DNA from: Candidatus Aphodoplasma excrementigallinarum
GTDB taxonomy: Bacteria; Bacillota; Clostridia; UBA1381; UMGS1253
Direction: 5' to 3'
Assembly: GCA_018713805.1 (NCBI GenBank)
Contig: DVOF01000157.1
Coordinates: 1 to 6,088, forward strand
Length of the DNA: 6,088 nt
Shown here: piece by piece, positions 1-5,587 of the stretch
Layout: the number at the start of each line of letters is the position of its first letter
Numbering within the stretch: the first letter of the stretch is position 1
Program-made: the position numbers and the translations under genes
The notes under the pieces: generated by a model
Seen by the model: only the letters and a program-made list of their open reading frames with translations
What the model was told of the DNA's origin: nothing
Database searches by the model: none

Positions 1-1
1 G

Positions 2-1636
2 TTTTTTACACTTGGCTCTGACACGGCGTGGGTCAACGATTTACCCTGCACGCTTGACGCCGTACCGCAGCTTGTTGACGGCCGGATGCTGATTCCGGTG
101 CGCTTTGCGGCAGAGAGCCTCGGCTATACGGTAAACTGGTACGAGCCGACACAGACGGTCTATCTCGAAACGCCGGAAAGCTGGGTCGTACAGGAGCCGA
201 TGGAACTGAGCATCTTTTTGCACCGGGGCGCTCTTGGTACGTACGATTATAACAAGATGACGATCTTTCAGGAAGCGGACAGAAAGACGAACATCAAGCT
301 GACAGGTATAGGGAACCCATATAATACGGATATGCAGCAGGAGTTTAACATTATGCTGACCAATAGCCCATTGCCGGATATTGTGCAGGGAAGCAGGGAG
401 AATATCAATAAAACCGGCGTATTGGGCGCGTTTATTCCCCTTCAGGACTTGGTGAAGGAGTATGCGCCGAATATCCAGGCGGTATTTGATGAGCATCCGG
501 AGTTTGTCGCCGGCAGCGTTGCGTCCGATGGGAATTTATATTTTATTCCAAACTTGGTTGAAAGCAAAGCCTCAGAGGGGTTCTATATCCGCAAGGACTG
601 GCTCGACAAGCTTGGCCTTGCTGTGCCGACGACGGTTGACGAATACTACAACGTGCTGAAGGCGTTCCGTGAGCAGGACCCGAACGGGAATGGCGAGAAA
701 GATGAGGTGCCGTATTTCTATAGTCGCACCGGTATTGACGGCCTGTTACAGCTTTTTGGCGCGTATTCCTCCTGGCATGTCAACGACGCGGGCGAAGTGG
801 TGCATGGTAAGACGGAGGAAGCGTATAAAAATGCAATGAGAGAGCTTCTAAAATGGTACAAAGAAGGGCTGATCGACCAGGAAATCTATTCGCGCGGAAG
901 TGAGAGCCGTGAGTGGCTGCTCGGCGAGAACCTCGGCGGCAGCACGCATGACTGGTTTATGTCAACGGGGACATATAATCGGTATTCGGATACGATCGAA
1001 GGCTTTGAGTGGGTGGCGATTGCGCCGCCGGCTGACGTAAACGGCGTTGTAAAAGAAACCTTCTCCCAGAATCTGCTCCAGCCATTTGGCTGGGCAATTT
1101 CGATCGATAATCAGTATCCGGTCGAAACGATCAAGTATTTTGACTGGTGGTTCTCAGAGGAGGGGGAAAGAGCGTATTCGTATGGCATTGAGGGCGTTGA
1201 CTATACGATGGTGGACGGCGAGCCGCAGTATACGGAGGCGGCGCGCAGCAAAGAGAATGGGATCGACTTCTATATGCGTGATATTGGCAGCCTTGAAATT
1301 GGCGCTCCGTTGAGCCTTCGGGCAGAGGCCGATAGGATGGAGCCCGCGTCGCGGCAGGGGTTTATGCTCTACAGCAGCCATCCGGAATGGTATGGAGAGC
1401 AGTTTCCAAATCTGTCCTATACGTTAGAGGAAAGGCTAACGATACAGGATAAAGGTACGGCAGTTTCCATATTGATTACAGAGTGTCAGCAGAAGTGGCT
1501 ATTCGGAGTAGAGAATGTAGACGCGACGTGGGAGCAGTATCTTGCCGATTTAGACGCCTGGGGTTATCAGGAGGTGCGTCAGGCACAGCAAAACGCTTAT
1601 GAGCGGTACCAGGCGGCGCTTGAAGCAGTAGAATAA
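2..1636 (+). CDS. Extracellular solute-binding protein with copper-amine-oxidase N-terminal-like (stalk) domain, 5'-partial
   Basis: The frame is open from the window edge to a TAA stop, giving 544 visible residues; the true start, and any signal peptide or lipobox, lie upstream. The Met codon at 86 is internal: visible residues 1-56 match the copper-amine-oxidase N-terminal-like fold, with the signature VDGRMLIPVRFAAESLGYTV and a following NWYEPTQTVYLE. In other proteins this domain serves as an extracellular stalk or wall-associated module. From about residue 65 the protein resembles family 1 (LipO-like) substrate-binding proteins of ABC importers: a stretch near residue 155 (FIPLQDLVKEYAPNI), the IRKDWLDKLGL segment, and an Asp/Asn-rich loop DPNGNGEKDE at about 226-235 typical of this group and possibly Ca-binding. 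The protein would act outside the membrane, capturing an oligosaccharide or similar solute; the ligand cannot be read from sequence. No permease or ATPase gene follows, and a terminator hairpin comes about 70 bases after the stop. Confidence 0.88.
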   Translation, partial: FFTLGSDTAWVNDLPCTLDAVPQLVDGRMLIPVRFAAESLGYTVNWYEPTQTVYLETPESWVVQEPMELSIFLHRGALGTYDYNKMTIFQEADRKTNIKLTGIGNPYNTDMQQEFNIMLTNSPLPDIVQGSRENINKTGVLGAFIPLQDLVKEYAPNIQAVFDEHPEFVAGSVASDGNLYFIPNLVESKASEGFYIRKDWLDKLGLAVPTTVDEYYNVLKAFREQDPNGNGEKDEVPYFYSRTGIDGLLQLFGAYSSWHVNDAGEVVHGKTEEAYKNAMRELLKWYKEGLIDQEIYSRGSESREWLLGENLGGSTHDWFMSTGTYNRYSDTIEGFEWVAIAPPADVNGVVKETFSQNLLQPFGWAISIDNQYPVETIKYFDWWFSEEGERAYSYGIEGVDYTMVDGEPQYTEAARSKENGIDFYMRDIGSLEIGAPLSLRAEADRMEPASRQGFMLYSSHPEWYGEQFPNLSYTLEERLTIQDKGTAVSILITECQQKWLFGVENVDATWEQYLADLDAWGYQEVRQAQQNAYERYQAALEAVE

Positions 1637-1653
1637 GTACAGGAAATCGGATA

Positions 1654-1682
1654 TTGCATTTTTGTGAGTTCTATGGCATAAT
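1654..1682 (+). promoter_or_regulatory. Possible sigma-A-type promoter for the dehydratase gene
   Basis: TTGCAT (1654-1659) and CATAAT (1677-1682) are separated by 17 bases, a fair match to a housekeeping promoter. It lies just after the stop of the solute-binding protein gene and is the best candidate between the two genes, because the 43 bases after the terminator are too short and GC-rich to hold one upstream of the ribosome binding site. Transcription from here would have to cross the hairpin at 1704-1736. There is no direct support for activity. Confidence 0.35.
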
Positions 1683-1703
1683 AAGTAAAGAAGCGAGGTA
1701 TCT

Positions 1704-1736
1704 GCAAAATAAGCCCCTTTTTTGAGGGGCTTTTGC
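1704..1736 (+). terminator. Intrinsic terminator after the solute-binding protein gene
   Basis: AGCCCCT and AGGGGCT form a GC-rich stem with a T-rich loop, followed by TTTTGC. An outer stem of GCAAAA (1704-1709) with TTTTGC (1731-1736) can add pairs around a three-base bulge. The hairpin lies about 70 bases after the stop at 1636 and 44 bases before the next start codon, as expected for an end of transcript. The T-tract is only four bases and is partly drawn into the outer stem, so some read-through is plausible. Confidence 0.75.
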
Positions 1737-1779
1737 ATGCGTAACACGCGGCTTTGCGGGCGGAAGGAGGCGGGAGGCC

Positions 1780-2823
1780 ATGTTTCAAAAGAAAACGGTA
1801 CTGATAACGGGCGGAACCGGATCGTTTGGGAACGCTGTTTTACGGCGGTTGCTTGAAACAGATGCCGGTGAAATCCGGGTATTTTCCCGCGACGAGAAAA
1901 AGCAGGACGATATGCGGCACTTATATCGGGAGCAGTTCCCAGAGCAGAGCGGACGGGTCAAATACTACATCGGCGATGTACGGGACGTACAGAGCGTGAA
2001 GCCTGCCCTGTACGGCGCGGACTTCGTCTTTCATGCCGCCGCGCTCAAGCAGGTGCCGTCCTGTGAGCGGTTCCCGCTGGAAGCCTTTAAAACAAATGTG
2101 CTTGGCACGGAAAATGTGCTCGCTGCGGCGGTTGAAAGCGGCGTGCGGCGGGTGGTCTGCCTGTCGACGGACAAGGCGGCCTATCCGGTCAGCGCCATGG
2201 GGCTGTCCAAAGCTATGATGGAAAAGGTTGCCGTGGCAAAGGCGGCAAGCGTTTCGCCGGAGCAGATGGCAATCTGCTGTACACGCTTTGGCAACATCAT
2301 GTGTTCGCGCAGCTCGGTCATCCCGCTGTTTATCAGCCAGATCAAGGCCGGACGGCCTTTGACCGTGACAGAGCCGGACATGACGCGTTTTCTGATGAGT
2401 ATGGAGGAAGCGGTGGAGCTTGTCCTCTATGCCTTTTTGCACGCACAGAGCGGCGATATACTGGTGCAGAAGGCGCCTGCCTGCACGGTGCAGGTGTTGG
2501 CACAGGCGGTTCGGGAGCTGTTTTGCGCGGACAACCCAATTGAGGTGATTGGCGTTCGCCCGGGCGAAAAGCGGAGCGAGACGCTGTTGACCGACGAAGA
2601 ATACGCTGTGGCGGAAGATTTGGGAAACTTTTACCGGATTTGCGCGGAGCCGCGCATGGACAGGCACAGGCACGCAATGGAAAATCAGCTTTTGAGCGTG
2701 GAGCAGGTCAAAGAAAAGCTTCTGAAAGAACCCTTTGTGCGCGGGGAGGCCGCGGCATGGAACAAAGAGGGCAAGGCTTGTACAATGGATTTATACACAG
2801 GATACAGAGACGGGATGCTATGA
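1780..2823 (+). CDS. Nucleotide-sugar 4,6-dehydratase, CapE/FnlA/WbjB-like (polysaccharide biosynthesis protein)
   Basis: This 347-residue cytoplasmic enzyme is an extended short-chain dehydrogenase. Its Rossmann nucleotide-binding motif GGTGSFG is at 11-17, an acidic GDVRD at 65-69, HAAALKQVP at 85-93 and the STDKA motif at 129-133. The active-site segment AMGLSK (139-144) has Met140 where most SDR enzymes have Tyr, a hallmark of the CapE/FnlA/WbjB group, which converts UDP-GlcNAc by 4,6-dehydration and C5 epimerisation in the first step towards UDP-L-FucNAc for capsule or O-antigen. LTVTEPDMTRFLMSMEEAV and GDILVQKAPA also match that group, and GVRPGEK is the usual C-terminal-half motif. The C-terminal part is atypical: the YNSHNT-like motif I expect in CapE/FnlA is missing and a short tail is added. 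The start is supported by AAGGAGG at 1764-1770, nine bases before ATG. CapF/CapG-type partner genes do not follow, so product and pathway remain uncertain; a general UDP-GlcNAc 4,6-dehydratase is the alternative. Confidence 0.9.
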   Translation: MFQKKTVLITGGTGSFGNAVLRRLLETDAGEIRVFSRDEKKQDDMRHLYREQFPEQSGRVKYYIGDVRDVQSVKPALYGADFVFHAAALKQVPSCERFPLEAFKTNVLGTENVLAAAVESGVRRVVCLSTDKAAYPVSAMGLSKAMMEKVAVAKAASVSPEQMAICCTRFGNIMCSRSSVIPLFISQIKAGRPLTVTEPDMTRFLMSMEEAVELVLYAFLHAQSGDILVQKAPACTVQVLAQAVRELFCADNPIEVIGVRPGEKRSETLLTDEEYAVAEDLGNFYRICAEPRMDRHRHAMENQLLSVEQVKEKLLKEPFVRGEAAAWNKEGKACTMDLYTGYRDGML

Positions 2824-2938
2824 GGCAATGTATGGACGCGGACAACCTTCACCGCAAGCTGAAAAAATAATCTTTCGCCGGTGCGGCGATTACGGTATGG
2901 TTTCTAATATGGATTTTGTTGGATTTGTTCTAAAATAC

Positions 2939-2970
2939 AAAGAGAGGGATTCATATGAATCCCTCTCTTT
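2939..2970. terminator. Perfect 32-bp inverted repeat, probable bidirectional terminator
   Basis: Two 16-base arms pair without mismatch around a central CATATG; the outer arms are AAAGAGAGGGAT and ATCCCTCTCTTT. Flanks are T-rich on both strands: the plus strand continues ATAGTTTTAA and the minus strand continues GTATTTTAG. The repeat lies between converging genes, 115 bases after the dehydratase stop and 6 bases after the nucleotidyltransferase stop, so it is best read as a shared terminator. The four to six central bases would form the loop. Other structure in 2824-2938 is limited to a small hairpin at 2875-2889 (TCGCCG, loop GTG, CGGCGA). Confidence 0.8.
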
Positions 2971-2976
2971 ATAGTT

Positions 2977-3723
2977 TTAACAAAGTTCTGCGCGTAACTC
3001 CCGGTACCACTCCCGGGCAAAGCCGAGCCGCGCGGCAATGTCGGCGCAGCTGGAAACCTGTAACAGCTTGTTCAGGCGGGCGAGCGGTTCGGCAGGAATA
3101 TGCTGCGAGATATGCACCATGTGATAGTACAGCTTGCCGGGCGTATAGCGCATCCGGAGCAGCATCACAATCGGCTCGACCACATATTTGTTATAGTAGA
3201 GCAGCGCCTCCGGGTACTGGCCGCGCAGTGTATACTTGTACACCCTGCAAATCTGGCTGAACCGGTATTCGCTCTCCCGGAGCCAAAACTGGTGTTCCTC
3301 CTGCCAGAGGGCAGGATCTGGCTCGACATAGCGGACGACCCCTGCCTTGTCAAACAGGACAACACATTTCTCGATTTCGTCCCCGTGCCGGAATTTGCTG
3401 TACCGCCCGTTACAGCTATGCAGCTGCACATTGAAGTCGATCATCCAGTATTCGTTCGTCCCGGCAATATGGTAGACCCGCTGGAGCTGGCCGTCATTCC
3501 CGCCATTGTCATAGTTTAAATCGAGCGGGAAGAGCGTTTCCGCCAATTGAAGCACGTCCTCTACAGCCTCGTCTGCAACGTCGAGATTGATATCAATATC
3601 GGAATACTCGTCTAAATGCCCGGTTGCGTCCGCACCCTCCAGCCACATGGCATAAACGGTGTCGAGCGGCGCAAAAGCGGCGGCATAGGTGTTTATAATT
3701 TCCTGCCGGGTGATAGTAGTCAT
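2977..3723 (-). CDS. Nucleotidyltransferase-superfamily protein of unknown substrate
   Basis: The 248-residue soluble protein has the core of the DNA polymerase beta-like (minimal/aminoglycoside-type) nucleotidyltransferase fold. The metal-binding pair is Asp42 and Asp44 in YSDIDINLDV, preceded by WLEGADATG (27-35), which corresponds to the usual Gly-Ser loop but reads Gly-Ala. A third acidic residue is Asp96 in WMIDFNV. All three expected carboxylates are present, so catalysis is plausible. Residues from about 140 onward look helical and rich in Tyr, Arg and Leu, like the substrate-side domain of antibiotic-modifying adenylyltransferases, but I cannot assign aminoglycoside, lincosamide or another acceptor. 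ATG is preceded by AGGAGGG (complement of 3729-3735), five bases away. The gene has its own promoter (3753-3782) and terminator, so it appears to be monocistronic. An antibiotic-resistance role is possible but not shown; a nucleotidyl transfer to a protein or small molecule is equally open. Confidence 0.87.
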   Translation of the reverse strand: MTTITRQEIINTYAAAFAPLDTVYAMWLEGADATGHLDEYSDIDINLDVADEAVEDVLQLAETLFPLDLNYDNGGNDGQLQRVYHIAGTNEYWMIDFNVQLHSCNGRYSKFRHGDEIEKCVVLFDKAGVVRYVEPDPALWQEEHQFWLRESEYRFSQICRVYKYTLRGQYPEALLYYNKYVVEPIVMLLRMRYTPGKLYYHMVHISQHIPAEPLARLNKLLQVSSCADIAARLGFAREWYRELRAELC

Positions 3724-3752
3724 GCAATCCCTCCTGCAATGTTCTCTGCTTC

Positions 3753-3782
3753 AGTATAGCATGCTACGCGTTTTTCCGTCAA
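3753..3782 (-). promoter_or_regulatory. Strong extended -10 promoter for the nucleotidyltransferase gene
   Basis: Read on the minus strand, TTGACG (3782-3777) and TATACT (3758-3753) are separated by 18 bases, and the -10 is preceded by TGC, an extended -10 element. Transcription would start near 3746 and give a leader of about 23 bases holding the AGGAGGG ribosome binding site. The 10-bp palindrome TAGCATGCTA (3757-3766) overlaps the upstream end of the -10 and the adjacent spacer, where a repressor could bind (inference). Confidence 0.8.
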
Positions 3783-3795
3783 TGCAAAGGGCACA

Positions 3796-3825
3796 AAAAG
3801 GCCCGGCTAAACGGCCGGGCCTTTT
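3796..3825 (-). terminator. Intrinsic terminator of the regulator-synthetase operon
   Basis: AAAAGGCCCGGC (3796-3807) and GCCGGGCCTTTT (3814-3825) form a perfect 12-bp stem with a six-base loop. On the minus strand the GC core ends in TTTTT, the classical intrinsic form. It lies 34 bases after the synthetase stop and 13 bases before the -35 element of the next minus-strand promoter, insulating the nucleotidyltransferase from read-through. On the plus strand it also has a T-tail but no plus gene needs it. Confidence 0.93.
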
Positions 3826-3859
3826 CAAGAAGCGAAACTGCTTCTGAAGGGGACTGTAA

Positions 3860-5542
3860 TCAGTTTTTGTCTTCTTCCCGAATCTGTACACGGCGGATTT
3901 TTCCGCTGATCGTTTTTGGCAGTTCGTCGACAAACTCCACGATACGCGGATATTTGTACGGCGCAGTCGTATGCTTGACGTGGTTTTGAAGCTCTTTTTT
4001 CAGTTCCTCGCTTGGCGTGTAACCCTTTGCAAGCACGATGGTTGCCTTGACAACCTGGCCGCGCAGCTCGTCCGGCACGGCGGTGATTGCCGTTTCCAGA
4101 ACGGCCGGGTGCTCCATCAGCGCGCTTTCCACCTCAAACGGTCCAATACGGTAACCGGAGCTCTTGATTACGTCGTCCGCGCGCCCAACGAACCAGTAGT
4201 AGCCGTCCTCATCCTTCCAAGCGACGTCGCCGGTGTAGTACAGGCCGTCGTGCCATACGCTGTTTGTCATCTCGTCGTCGCGGTAATAGCCCATAAACAT
4301 GCCCGCAGGCGGGTTATCGCGTGTTGCGCGCAGGACGATCTGCCCCTCCTTGCCGGGCGGGCAGGAGTTGCCCTCGTCGTCGATGATATCCACGTCATAG
4401 TGCGGCATGGGCTTGCCCATGGAACCGGGCCGCGGCTCCATATAGATATTGTTTGCAATTGTAATGGTCAGCTCCGTCTGCCCGAAGCCTTCCATCAGCT
4501 TGAGGCCTGTCGCGGCATAGAACTGGTTGTAGATTTCCGGGTTGAGCGGCTCGCCTGCAACGCATGCGTACTCAAGGCTTGACAAATCATATTTTGTCAG
4601 GTCTTCCTTGATAAAGAAGCGGTAGATCGTCGGCGGCGCGCAGAAGGTCGTGATCCGGTGCTTCTCAATAACATGCAGCAAATCCGCAGGCTTGAACTTG
4701 TCGCTGTAGTCATAGACAAAAATTGCCGCCTCGCAGAGCCACTGCCCGTACAGCTTGCCCCACGCCGTCTTTGCCCAGCCGGTGTCGGCAACGGTCAGGT
4801 GGACACCGCCCTTGTGGATGTTCTGCCAGAAGCACGCCGTCGCGATATGCGCAAGCGGATATGCAAAGTTATGGATTACCATTTTCGGCATACCCGACGT
4901 ACCGGAAGTAAAGTACAGAAGCATGATATCGTTGTTTTGTGTCGCCTCTGCGCCGGTCGGGCGTACGAAATGCTCGTCCGTGTGGTCAAGCTCCCGATGG
5001 AAGTCGATCCACCCGTCGCGGCTGAATTTTTTGCTCTTGTCGACAAATACCTTCTTTGTCAGCGTCGGGCATTTTGCCTGCGCTTCGTCGATGCAGTCGA
5101 GGATATGGTCGTTGTCTGCGGTGGCAATTACCATTTTGATGTCCGCCGCATTGCAGCGGTATACGATATCCTTTGTCATGAGCAGGTGCGTCGCCGGGAT
5201 GCCAACTACGCCGAGCTTGTGCATGCCGAGGATAAGCCACCAGAACTCATAGTGGCGCTTGAGCACGAGCATGACCATGTCGCCCTTTTTCAGCCCCTGG
5301 TCTTTTAAAAACTGCGCCGACAGGTCGGAATACTTCTTCATTTCCGCAAACGAAAACGTCCGCTCCTCGCCCTCGTCGTTGCACCAGACGAGCGCATCCT
5401 TGTCCGGCGACGTGCTTGCCAGCTCGTCGATCACGTCGTAGGCGAAGTTGAAGTTTTCCGGTACATTGATATGAAAGTTTTCAAAATAGTCCTCACAGGA
5501 CGTAAAATCTGTTTTTGCATATTTATTGACTAATAGACTCAT
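3860..5542 (-). CDS. AMP-forming acyl-CoA synthetase (AMP-dependent synthetase and ligase family)
   Basis: The 560-residue cytoplasmic enzyme would activate a carboxylic acid with ATP to an acyl-adenylate and transfer it to CoA. The motifs of the ANL superfamily are complete and in order: P-loop FTSGTSGMPK (211-220), the adenylate motif EGFGQTE (351-357), YTGD (436-439), hinge region GRADDVIKSSGYRIGPFE (453-470) and the C-terminal catalytic lysine Lys548 in SGKIRR. The protein has normal family length and no frameshift. The segment DTGWAKTAWGKLYGQWL (253-269) recalls medium-chain or branched short-chain acyl-CoA synthetases such as the archaeal MacsA type, so an acetate-only role is less likely; the true substrate is unknown. 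A GTG at 5551 in the same frame would add three residues, but it lies inside the ribosome binding site, so ATG at 5542 is chosen. It follows the XRE-cupin regulator by 45 bases, probably in one operon, and ends at the terminator 3796-3825. Confidence 0.95.
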   Translation of the reverse strand: MSLLVNKYAKTDFTSCEDYFENFHINVPENFNFAYDVIDELASTSPDKDALVWCNDEGEERTFSFAEMKKYSDLSAQFLKDQGLKKGDMVMLVLKRHYEFWWLILGMHKLGVVGIPATHLLMTKDIVYRCNAADIKMVIATADNDHILDCIDEAQAKCPTLTKKVFVDKSKKFSRDGWIDFHRELDHTDEHFVRPTGAEATQNNDIMLLYFTSGTSGMPKMVIHNFAYPLAHIATACFWQNIHKGGVHLTVADTGWAKTAWGKLYGQWLCEAAIFVYDYSDKFKPADLLHVIEKHRITTFCAPPTIYRFFIKEDLTKYDLSSLEYACVAGEPLNPEIYNQFYAATGLKLMEGFGQTELTITIANNIYMEPRPGSMGKPMPHYDVDIIDDEGNSCPPGKEGQIVLRATRDNPPAGMFMGYYRDDEMTNSVWHDGLYYTGDVAWKDEDGYYWFVGRADDVIKSSGYRIGPFEVESALMEHPAVLETAITAVPDELRGQVVKATIVLAKGYTPSEELKKELQNHVKHTTAPYKYPRIVEFVDELPKTISGKIRRVQIREEDKN

Positions 5543-5550
5543 TGTTTTCA

Positions 5551-5555
5551 CTCCT
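5551..5555 (-). promoter_or_regulatory. Ribosome binding site that decides the synthetase start
   Basis: AGGAG on the minus strand is followed by eight bases and then ATG at 5542-5540. The alternative in-frame GTG (5551-5549) shares its first base with the last G of AGGAG, so it cannot be served by this site. No promoter is recognisable in the 45 bases separating the regulator stop and the ATG. Confidence 0.85.
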
Positions 5556-5587
5556 AATTTCCGTTCTGTTATCGTTTGGGGCAGGGA

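Noticed and set aside
86..88. ATG at 86 as the start of the solute-binding protein
   Set aside because: The frame is open upstream and the preceding 28 codons encode the first strands of the copper-amine-oxidase-like domain; there is no ribosome binding site before this ATG.
1921..2673. 250-codon open frame on the minus strand
   Set aside because: It lies antisense and wholly inside the dehydratase gene, and its translation is rich in His, Arg and Cys with no family resemblance.
2875..2889. Small hairpin TCGCCG-GTG-CGGCGA as terminator of the dehydratase
   Set aside because: The stem is short with a three-base loop and no T-tract follows; the larger inverted repeat at 2939-2970 is the better terminator.
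2735..2974. 79-codon plus-strand frame running from the dehydratase 3' end through the intergenic region
   Set aside because: It overlaps the dehydratase in another frame, reads across the inverted repeat and shows no domain; no ribosome binding site suits its start.
3100..3519. 139-codon plus-strand frame
   Set aside because: It is antisense to the nucleotidyltransferase, whose catalytic motifs and promoter identify the real strand.
3971..5308. Long plus-strand frames of 203, 216 and 165 codons
   Set aside because: They lie opposite the acyl-CoA synthetase, which carries every family motif; these are shadows of a GC-rich coding strand.
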